Shown: positions 1-4,841 of the stretch, in pieces | Layout of the letters: each line of letters starts with the position of its first letter | Position numbering within the stretch: position 1 is the first letter of the stretch | From: Ignavibacteriota bacterium | GTDB lineage: Bacteria; Bacteroidota; Ignavibacteria; UBA10030; SZUA-254 | Length of the DNA: 5,710 bases | Reading direction: 5' to 3' | Assembly: GCA_016191715.1 (NCBI GenBank) | Contig: JACPVN010000266.1 | Span: forward strand, 1-5,710 | Notes under the pieces: generated by a model | The model's database searches: none | The model's input: the letters and a program-made list of their open reading frames with translations, nothing else | What the model was told of the DNA's origin: nothing | Made by a program: the position numbers and the translations under genes

Positions 1-1
1 A

Positions 2-448
2 CAACTTGCAGATATTGCAATTTCCACAGCAGAGAATCATCAAAAACTCACAGGAGAAGAACCGCGTGTTGCTATGCTTTCATTTTCAACCAAAGGAAGC
101 GCGAGCCATCCGTTTGTTGAGAAAGTTCAGCAGGCGACAGCAATTGTCAAATCAAAAGCGCCGCAACTCATTGTTGATGGAGAGTTACAACTCGATGCGG
201 CAATCATATCCAAAGTTGCACAATCAAAAGCGCCGGGAAGTCCCGTTGGTGGAAATGCAAACGTCTTGATTTTCCCCGACTTGAACGCGGGCAACATCGG
301 TTACAAACTTGCACAACGACTTGGAGACGCAGAAGCAATCGGTCCGGTTGTGCAAGGTTTGAAGAAACCCGCCTTTGATTTATCCCGCGGTTGCAGTGTT
401 GATGATATTGTAAACACAGTGGCAATCAACTGTACGATGGGAGCGTGA
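2..448 (+). CDS. pta: Phosphate acetyltransferase, C-terminal part (5' end outside the window)
   Basis: Pta catalyses acetyl-CoA + phosphate <-> acetyl phosphate + CoA in the cytoplasm, usually paired with acetate kinase. The frame is open from base 2 to the TGA at 446-448, giving 148 codons; the N-terminal half lies left of the window. Family landmarks read in order are MLSFSTKGSASHP, DGELQLDAA, KAPGSP, ANVLIFPDLNAGNIGYK, GPVVQGLKKP and DLSRGCSVDD. By recollection, the Ser-Arg of SRGCS and the second Asp of VDD correspond to catalytic residues S309, R310 and D316 of the Methanosarcina thermophila enzyme, so the active site looks intact. One mild oddity is PVGGNANV, where most homologues have a VAGxANV-like string. 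The protein ends about ten residues after the last conserved block, as expected, so the C-terminus is natural. No acetate kinase gene follows; the next 270 bp are repetitive spacer. Identification is firm; a phosphate butyryltransferase is less likely because the LSRGCS/GNIGYK blocks match Pta. Confidence 0.95.
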   Translation, partial: QLADIAISTAENHQKLTGEEPRVAMLSFSTKGSASHPFVEKVQQATAIVKSKAPQLIVDGELQLDAAIISKVAQSKAPGSPVGGNANVLIFPDLNAGNIGYKLAQRLGDAEAIGPVVQGLKKPAFDLSRGCSVDDIVNTVAINCTMGA

Positions 449-452
449 ACTC

Positions 453-599
453 GATTCTCGATGCTGGATGCTTGATGCTGGATGCTTGATTCTTGATGCT
501 GGATGCTGGATGCTTGATGCTGGATGCTTGATACTGAAGGCTGGATGTTTGATATGCGATGTGGGATATGAGTTATGAGCGGTGAGCAGTGATAAGCAA
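453..599. repeat. Heptanucleotide-periodic tandem tract (21 units of 7 nt)
   Basis: The sequence after the pta stop can be cut into 21 consecutive 7-nt units without an indel. Units at 460-529 are almost all GATGCTG or GATGCTT; from 530 they drift through GATACTG, GATGTTT and GATATGA to GTTATGA, GCGGTGA and GCAGTGA. Neighbouring units resemble each other more than distant ones. Because 7 is not a multiple of 3, the tract reads through in several frames and creates a spurious minus-strand ORF rich in HPASSIQ-type residues. Short heptanucleotide tandem repeats are known from heterocystous cyanobacteria, and similar low-complexity spacers occur in other phyla; their function is not established. 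Confidence 0.9.
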
Positions 600-628
600 T
601 TCCCCTCTTGAGAGGGGTTAGGGGAGTG
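600..628. repeat. GC-rich hairpin repeat inside the heptad spacer
   Basis: CCCCTCT (602-608) and AGAGGGG (611-617) are perfectly complementary, giving a 7-bp stem with a 2-nt loop, or 6 bp with a TTGA loop. TTAGGGG follows at 618-624, so the right arm is partly duplicated (GGGGTTA at 614-620, GGGGAGT at 621-627). I recall this kind of sequence as a recurrent intergenic repeat in Bacteroidota/Chlorobi-type genomes. No T-run follows the stem, so it does not look like an intrinsic terminator for pta, although it could stabilise the 3' end of the transcript. Confidence 0.7.
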
Positions 629-645
629 TGAAAACAATAATATCA

Positions 646-720
646 GATAACAATTAACAATTAACGTATAACTTTTTCATTTCAGTTTTTCACTTTTAAC
701 TTTTCACTCTACTAATTGAA
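646..720. repeat. AT-rich heptad-periodic tract running into the next gene start
   Basis: Units of 7 nt continue after the hairpin: AACAATT twice at 649-662, then AACGTAT and AACTTTT, and after one divergent unit AGTTTTT, CACTTTT, AACTTTT and CACTCTA up to 711. The 7-nt register is the same as that of the GATGCTG units upstream (649 minus 453 is 28 x 7), although the unit sequence is different. The tract ends at or within the TTG codon at 716-718 that begins the membrane-protein frame. No Shine-Dalgarno-like purine run or convincing promoter is visible in it. Confidence 0.75.
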
Positions 721-1855
721 GCACCGTTATCTCTTCATTGACGTTTACCGGACGTGCATCATCCTTCTTATGCTTGAAGGCCATGTTCTTCGCGCGTTGC
801 TGACTCCTGCGATTCAACTAACTGACTGGTTCAAGTTTCATGAATTTTTTCATGGGTTGAGCGCACCGGCTTTTCTTTTTGGTGCGGGACTAACGTTTGT
901 CATTTCCACACACAAACAATGGGAAGCATACCATCGTTGGGATTCGCCGCTTGCACGACGCGTCGGAAGGTTTCTTATCGTCATCGGTCTTGGATTGGCA
1001 ATTCATCTACCATTCTTTTCGTTCCGAAAAATTCTGATGGAGGGAACGACAAGAGATTTACTGCAACTCTTTCAGTGCGATGTCCTCGCTTGCATCGGTA
1101 TCGGTTTGCTCTCGCTTCATGCATTGGTGTTTTTCTTCAAACGGGAAGATTGGTTTTACTATCTCGTCATTGCCATCAGTCTTGCACTTGCGTTTCTTAC
1201 TCCAATCACGTGGAACATTGACTGGCACGGCAAATTACCAATCGCAGTGACACAGTTGATGAACATGAACAACGGCTCGCAATTTCCTCTTTTTCCGTTT
1301 GTCGGATTTTTGTACGCAGGAGTCATAACATCGTTTGAATTTCTCGTTGCTGTCAAAAATGGAAAAGAGAAATCGTTTATAAAAAAACTCGGTTGGACAG
1401 GCGTTGCAATGATTGTCGTCGGTTTGCTCGTCGAACAGATTCCCGGGCATGAATACGGCGCACACGATTTCTGGTACACGTGTCCGACATACTTCTTCAT
1501 TCGTACCGGTGCCTTGTTTTTAATTACGGCTGCAGTCTGGTTTGCTTCTCAGAATATTCAATCTCCCAATCCTTGGTGGACAGTCATCGGTCGGGAATCA
1601 TTATTGGTGTACGTTCTCCACCTCCCGATTCTTTACGGCTCGGTATTAAACGCTAAAACAAACATGACAAAATTTTGGGGAATGAGCATGAATGTTCCTG
1701 AATCAATTGGAATGTTTCTGCTTGTTACAATTATTTTATTTGCCGTCGCCTACATTTGGAATCTCTTGAAAACGAAACAAACGAATTACTATCGTTTACT
1801 CCAACTCGGCATGGCGATGGTGTTTTTGTATTTTTTCTTTACGAAGGATTACTGA
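716..1855 (+). CDS. Multispanning membrane acyltransferase, DUF1624 / heparan-alpha-glucosaminide N-acetyltransferase-like
   Basis: This is a 379-residue, very hydrophobic protein with about 10-11 predicted membrane segments (roughly residues 8-28, 46-64, 84-101, 124-141, 146-163, 190-211, 226-241, 258-277, 289-308, 330-349 and 360-375). The N-terminus, RYLFIDVYRTCIILLMLEGH, matches the superfamily pattern of an R-x-x-x-x-D-x-x-R segment leading into the first helix and ending in His. The FHEFFHGLSAPAFLFGAG block (41-58) fits the following conserved loop and second helix. GRESLLVYVLHLP (292-304) resembles the late conserved G-x-x-S/A-L-x-x-Y-x-x-H motif. Members transfer acetyl or other acyl groups to sugars across the membrane; the acceptor here is unknown. 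The residue after the conserved Arg is Thr (R12-T13), where Gly is usual. The TTG start at 716 is chosen because it keeps the conserved RYLFIDV segment; the first ATG (Met19) would remove it. The gene ends with TGA and has no close downstream partner. OpgC-like or acyltransferase-3-like proteins are alternatives. Confidence 0.8.
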   Translation: MKHRYLFIDVYRTCIILLMLEGHVLRALLTPAIQLTDWFKFHEFFHGLSAPAFLFGAGLTFVISTHKQWEAYHRWDSPLARRVGRFLIVIGLGLAIHLPFFSFRKILMEGTTRDLLQLFQCDVLACIGIGLLSLHALVFFFKREDWFYYLVIAISLALAFLTPITWNIDWHGKLPIAVTQLMNMNNGSQFPLFPFVGFLYAGVITSFEFLVAVKNGKEKSFIKKLGWTGVAMIVVGLLVEQIPGHEYGAHDFWYTCPTYFFIRTGALFLITAAVWFASQNIQSPNPWWTVIGRESLLVYVLHLPILYGSVLNAKTNMTKFWGMSMNVPESIGMFLLVTIILFAVAYIWNLLKTKQTNYYRLLQLGMAMVFLYFFFTKDY

Positions 1856-2009
1856 TGATCCCTCAATCTTTTATCATGGATTTGAACAATAAACGATGAT
1901 GGTTTGCATTTGGATTTCACTTTGTTTAATTTAATGCAGATTTTCAAGATGATGTTGAGAGTTCACTACATACATACGACCGAACATGTAATAAAACATT
2001 TGGCATGCA
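1856..2009. other. Intergenic spacer at the left edge of the AT-rich insert
   Basis: These 154 bp separate the membrane protein from the orphan gene. I see no ORF, no T-tailed hairpin and no convincing promoter. Base composition falls steadily across it. A short CATACATAC run lies at 1969-1977. No copy of the inverted-repeat arms found at 3328-3502 is recognisable here, so the left boundary of the insert is not marked by an obvious site. Confidence 0.5.
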
Positions 2010-2663
2010 ATGAAAATGAAAGAAGAATCTCTAATTCAACTCTTTAAAAAGAAATCCACTTTAAAAAAATCTTTGGATCACACAAATAGGTTTTACAGAC
2101 CTTACGATCCCGGGTTGTTCCTCTATAAACTACTTATGGATTATTCTGGTGAATATTTATCTGATTATCATATTAAATTGATATATACTACTTTAATTGC
2201 TTGGAATATGAATTCACGAGGTGCAAAGTTATTTGGGTATAAAAAATTTAGAAATGGAATTTTGAAGATACGTAACTTATTTCAAGATTTACGTTCATTA
2301 TATATTGAAAAACTTAGTAGCCAAGAATTCGAAGAAACATTTATTAAGATTAAAAAAATATATTCTTCTTTGAAGATTTCAAAAACGAAAACTCAACTGA
2401 TTAGCTTTTCCAAAACATTGCATTTTTTACTTCCAAATTTAATTATGCCTATTGATAGAAAACATACAATCAAATTTTTCTACAATAGGCGTAATATCAA
2501 TCACAACACACAGTTTAATGATTTTTATGCAATGCATAAAATACTTCTTTGCGTTTCTCTAAGATATAATTTAAAAGACTATTTAGACCAAAATTGGAAT
2601 AGAAATATTCCTAAGATTTTTGATAATTCTATTATCGGCTATGTGAGAAATAAAAACGTATAA
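2010..2663 (+). CDS. Conserved hypothetical protein, orphan, AT-rich
   Basis: A 217-residue, Lys/Ile/Asn-rich soluble protein with no signal peptide or membrane segment. I do not recognise a named family, but three blocks look conserved by design: W65-N-M-N-S-R-G-A-K-L75, then S134-K-x-L-H-F-L-L-P-N-L-x-x-P-I-D149-R150 followed by a basic/aromatic helix, and a C-terminal FDNSIIGY (204-211). I recall bacterial and archaeal hypothetical proteins with the same SKxLHxLLPxLxPPID pattern. The P-x-D step loosely resembles the PVDTHV segment of HhH-GPD DNA glycosylases, but the helix-hairpin-helix itself is not evident, so this is only a hypothesis. The frame is closed upstream by a TAA at 1992. ATG codons at 2010 and 2016 are both possible, and neither has a clear Shine-Dalgarno. 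Codon use and base composition differ sharply from pta, anmK and nfo, which suggests horizontal acquisition. The next gene starts 26 bp downstream in the same direction, so the two may be co-transcribed. Confidence 0.75.
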   Translation: MKMKEESLIQLFKKKSTLKKSLDHTNRFYRPYDPGLFLYKLLMDYSGEYLSDYHIKLIYTTLIAWNMNSRGAKLFGYKKFRNGILKIRNLFQDLRSLYIEKLSSQEFEETFIKIKKIYSSLKISKTKTQLISFSKTLHFLLPNLIMPIDRKHTIKFFYNRRNINHNTQFNDFYAMHKILLCVSLRYNLKDYLDQNWNRNIPKIFDNSIIGYVRNKNV

Positions 2664-2678
2664 CCTTACATACAACTT

Positions 2679-2684
2679 AAAGGA
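2679..2684 (+). promoter_or_regulatory. Ribosome binding site of the zinc-ribbon gene
   Basis: The purine-rich string TAAAGGAAAAGT precedes the ATG at 2690, with AAGGA centred about 8 nt upstream. It is the clearest Shine-Dalgarno in the window and fixes the start of this gene. Its presence here, against its weakness or absence before the host-like genes, fits a foreign origin of the AT-rich segment. Confidence 0.5.
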
Positions 2685-2689
2685 AAAGT

Positions 2690-3139
2690 ATGGAAAAATA
2701 TTGCCCAAATTGTCGCTTAATTCTAAATGACCCTGGCAGAAACGATATGTTAAAACACGCAAGATATTGGAGGGATAATAAATGCTATATATGTGATACA
2801 ACTTTAATTATTCCAAATAATACTCAGCAAAATTCGTTTGCAACAGTTTCTAAAGAAACAACTTCAAAAACTCAAAATAGAAAAAGAATAATATGGGGAT
2901 TGATATTGTTTTTTGCAGTTCTCATTAGCATTAAATATTTCGCTTCAACAATAGAAAACCTTAAAGTAACGGTCCGGTGTTTGAAGAATGATGATTCTTC
3001 TGTTTTATGGATAACAAATGAAGAAAGCGTTACTATAAAATTAATTAAAGTAGAAATAAATGGGAATTATACTTTAGATAGTTTTCCCGATACTTCTGAT
3101 ACATATATGATTAAAAATCTAATAGGAAGAGGTAAATAA
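2690..3139 (+). CDS. Zinc-ribbon, single-TM hypothetical protein, truncated by an in-frame stop
   Basis: The product is 149 residues as read. Its N-terminus holds a zinc-ribbon-like pair, C5-P-N-C8 and C32-Y-I-C35, next to an HARYW segment. A polar linker rich in Thr, Gln and Ser follows (about 43-66), then the basic stop-transfer-like string RKR and one membrane helix (about 67-86). The remainder is a beta-rich, probably extracytoplasmic segment (about 90-149), including VRCLKNDDSSVLWITN and IKLIKVEINGNYTL. The predicted topology is a cytoplasmic zinc ribbon and an external C-terminal domain. The frame stops at TAA 3137-3139 in the middle of what looks like a beta-sandwich; the following 50 codons in the same frame appear to be its missing end. 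It follows the orphan gene by 26 bp with its own Shine-Dalgarno. No function is known to me. The short form may be a non-functional remnant. Confidence 0.6.
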   Translation: MEKYCPNCRLILNDPGRNDMLKHARYWRDNKCYICDTTLIIPNNTQQNSFATVSKETTSKTQNRKRIIWGLILFFAVLISIKYFASTIENLKVTVRCLKNDDSSVLWITNEESVTIKLIKVEINGNYTLDSFPDTSDTYMIKNLIGRGK

Positions 3140-3292
3140 TATATCCAACCAAATGAAAAGATAATCTTGTTCACTAAATATTTTTCCGATAGTGATGGGA
3201 AAAAATTTGATTCATATAATACTGTATTTACAAAATTTATTGTTACCGCTGAGGTTGGTGATGATTGGCGTATATTTATTGGTAAGAACTGA
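3140..3292 (+). pseudogene. Detached C-terminal part of the zinc-ribbon protein, after a premature TAA
   Basis: Reading on in the same frame after the TAA at 3137-3139 gives 50 codons beginning YIQPNEKIILFTKYFSDSDG and ending IFIGKN before TGA 3290-3292. The string QPNEKI...F-S-D-S-D-G-K-K-F fits the 'pro-gly-glu ... F-x-D-x-x-G-x-x-F' strand-and-loop pattern that often closes small beta-sandwich domains, and it follows naturally from the strands before the stop. Composition matches the upstream part. The intact gene would then be 2690-3292, 200 codons including the TAA position. A single substitution, rather than an indel, explains it because the frame is unchanged. Confidence 0.65.
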
Positions 3293-3320
3293 TTAGTTTG
3301 CATTTATAAGTCAAAGGCAA

Positions 3321-3507
3321 CATAACCAGCGTCTCAAGCTGATAGTGTTTTCAAACTTGGCTTTTGTAGTTGTAAAGGCGATTGCTACGGCTAATTTATA
3401 TTATTCAATGTTGTTTTAATTAAATAAATTATTTTAAAATAATATTGAAATTTGTTTTCTAATCTATTTTCGTATTCTGGGCAGCGGCTTAGCTGAAACG
3501 CCGTAAA
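3321..3507. repeat. Widely spaced imperfect inverted repeat, attC-like
   Basis: This spacer between two converging genes has no ORF. GCGTCTC (3329-3335) pairs with GAAACGC (3495-3501) at 6 of 7 positions. Just inside it, AAGCTG (3336-3341) pairs with CGGCTT (3485-3490), with one G-U wobble. Unpaired bases lie between the two arm segments only on the right side. ACATAAC at 3320-3326 is a 6/7 match to the integron R'' consensus RYYYAAC, and CGGCTTA near the right end resembles the right half of many attC sites. The right end (GTAAATT) fits GTTRRRY poorly. It could be a degenerate attC, another palindromic 3' repeat, or chance. Confidence 0.4.
3428..3443. repeat. Perfect 16-bp AT palindrome
   Basis: ATTATTTT (3428-3435) is followed directly by its reverse complement AAAATAAT (3436-3443), with no loop. 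It lies between the arms of the larger inverted repeat, between the broken zinc-ribbon gene and anmK, which converge on it. As all-A/T DNA in an AT-rich region it may be fortuitous; a weak bidirectional terminator is possible but not supported by a GC stem. Confidence 0.5.
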
Positions 3508-3513
3508 TTATAT

Positions 3514-4695
3514 TCATGGTAAACAAATCTTCCCCAACGCTGTTCTCCTTTTCGCTCCCGTAGCTGTGGGTACGTTCGATGGATTTCCTGAAATCATTTC
3601 GTTAGCAAGTATTGCAAACGCTACTGCTTCTTTCGAATCCGATGACATTCCAAATTTTTCAATTGAGGATACGATTACTCCGCTGAAATATCTTTGAAGC
3701 GCATCCATCAAATAACTGTTATGTACTCCTCCGCCACTAACTATCAACTCATCAACCTTCGTTTTCTTTTTTATAAAACGAAGGTACGAATCATACACAG
3801 TCAAGGCGGTAAATTCTGTAACGGTTGCAATTACATTTTCGACTTGCTTTCCTTTTGTACGAGAAAGAATTTCTTTCACAAACAGTTCCCCGAACATTTC
3901 CCTCCCTGTTGACTTTGGCGGTTTCTTTTTAAAGTAAGAATGTTGCATCATCCATCGAAGCAACTCAGGAATAAGTTTTCCGCTTGATGCAACTTCTCCA
4001 TTTGTATCAAACGATTGATTGAAATATTTTTGCATAAGCGAATCAACAATCATATTTCCCGGTCCCGTATCAAATGCAAACATTTCATTGATGGAACATG
4101 CTTTTGGGAGAATTGTAATGTTTGTAATTCCGCCAATGTTGAGCAACGCTCGGTTCTTTTTATCTGACCGGAACAAAAGGAAATCAACATACGGCACAAG
4201 CGGCGCGCCTGTTCCTCCGACTGCAACATCGGCAACCCGAAAATCTCCGATTGCGAGAACGCCGGTTCGTTTTGCAATTACGCATGGCTCACCGATTTGC
4301 ATCGTTGCACGAACCACTTTTCCGAACATCGGTTTCTTCTCCGGCAGATGATGAATCGTTTGTCCGTGAGAACCGATGAGGTCAACATTTTCAATCTTCA
4401 CTTTCGGTTTCTTGCAGATACGATGCGCCGCATCGGCAAACATTTCACCAATGAGAAAATTCAACCGTGCGATTTCATCAAGTCGTGCAGTTTTCGCGTC
4501 AGAATTCTTCAACAAGAATTTCTTAAATCCTGATGGATATGGATAGGTACCAAACGCAAGTGCATTTACTTTTGTTTGAATTCCGCTTCCTTGAATTTCC
4601 GTCAACGCCGCGTCAATTCCATCCGCAGAAGTTCCGGACATCAAACCGATAACGAGTTTTTTCTTTTTACCTTTAAGTTGTATAAGTTTATTCAT
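3514..4695 (-). CDS. anmK: Anhydro-N-acetylmuramic acid kinase
   Basis: AnmK phosphorylates and opens 1,6-anhydro-MurNAc to MurNAc-6-phosphate in the cytoplasm, feeding recycled peptidoglycan sugar back into metabolism. From the start chosen here the protein has 393 residues. Family motifs are all present in order: GLMSGTSADGID (17-28), GSHGQT (108-113), QIGEP (133-137), FRVADVAVGGTGAPLVPYVD (152-171), LNIGGITN (185-192), FDTGPGN (208-214), STGREMFG (262-269), SGGGVHN (320-326), SSDSKEAVAFAILANE (351-366) and GNPSNVPTATGA (370-381). It belongs to the actin-like ATPase superfamily. The Asp in FRVAD/GGTGAP is expected to act in catalysis. The frame is open to an ATG at 4756-4758, but those 21 extra residues are translated from the heptad repeat (SPITTHNSLK-like) and precede a lysine-rich leader, so I prefer ATG 4693-4695 (MNKLIQLKG). 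No Shine-Dalgarno distinguishes the two. Family members are usually about 360-390 residues, which favours the shorter form. Divergent from nfo. Confidence 0.95.
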   Translation of the reverse strand: MNKLIQLKGKKKKLVIGLMSGTSADGIDAALTEIQGSGIQTKVNALAFGTYPYPSGFKKFLLKNSDAKTARLDEIARLNFLIGEMFADAAHRICKKPKVKIENVDLIGSHGQTIHHLPEKKPMFGKVVRATMQIGEPCVIAKRTGVLAIGDFRVADVAVGGTGAPLVPYVDFLLFRSDKKNRALLNIGGITNITILPKACSINEMFAFDTGPGNMIVDSLMQKYFNQSFDTNGEVASSGKLIPELLRWMMQHSYFKKKPPKSTGREMFGELFVKEILSRTKGKQVENVIATVTEFTALTVYDSYLRFIKKKTKVDELIVSGGGVHNSYLMDALQRYFSGVIVSSIEKFGMSSDSKEAVAFAILANEMISGNPSNVPTATGAKRRTALGKICLP

Positions 4696-4701
4696 ACATT
4701 T

Positions 4702-4841
4702 TAGTGAGTTGTGAGTGGTGATTGGTGAGTAGTTTTCTTTACCAATGACTAATGACAATTGACCAATAACATCTGTTGAAAAATGAAGTCAGAAACAAAA
4801 AATAAGAACCACGAACCGACAACCGTCAACAAAGAACCATT
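4702..4841. repeat. Heptanucleotide-periodic tract between anmK and nfo (20 units)
   Basis: Twenty 7-nt units fit without an indel. The left units are of the TGGTGAG/TTGTGAG type (4702-4729). After a short transition come AATGACT, AATGACA, ATTGACC and AATAACA (4744-4771), and then units beginning AA, including AACCACG, AACCGAC and AACCGTC at 4807-4827. The register is constant throughout. ATTGGT (4721-4726) and ACCAAT (4741-4746) form a small inverted repeat. The tract occupies the whole divergent spacer, covers the ATG at 4783 and ends at the TTG codon 4840-4842. Any promoters for anmK and nfo must lie in or overlap it; none is recognisable. Confidence 0.85.

Noticed and set aside
6..425. 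ORFs of 87 (+) and 73 (-) residues overlapping pta
   Set aside because: Out-of-frame shadows of the pta coding sequence, with no domain or start signal.
453..599. CRISPR array
   Set aside because: The period is 7 nt with no spacers, and no cas gene is present in the window.
602..624. Rho-independent terminator for pta
   Set aside because: The GC hairpin is strong but is followed by TTAGGGGAG, not a T-run, and lies 150 bp beyond the stop codon.
380..637. Minus-strand 85-residue ORF rich in HPASSIQ/HPASRIKHP repeats
   Set aside because: It is the translation of the heptad repeat and the hairpin repeat plus the antisense of the pta 3' end; a 7-nt period cycles through all frames and readily gives such spurious ORFs.
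1159..1500. Minus-strand ORFs (113 and 76 residues) inside the membrane-protein gene
   Set aside because: Antisense shadows of a gene with clear family motifs on the + strand.
1882..1887. TTGAAC as the left cassette junction (TTRRRY) matching the attC-like element
   Set aside because: A six-base match to so loose a consensus is expected by chance in a spacer of this length, and it is not preceded by the required G.
1955..1994. Sigma70-like promoter (TTGAGA with TAATAA) before the orphan gene
   Set aside because: The spacing between the two boxes is far from 16-18 bp, and no alternative -10 lies at the right distance.
3140..3292. Recoding of TAA as an amino acid in this organism
   Set aside because: The other frames here that use TAA (the orphan gene and nfo) end naturally at it after complete conserved domains or motifs, so a genome-wide reassignment is not supported.
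3067..3303. Minus-strand 78-residue ORF across the broken zinc-ribbon gene
   Set aside because: The + strand frame is explained by a continuous domain on both sides of the TAA; the antisense frame has no motif or start signal.
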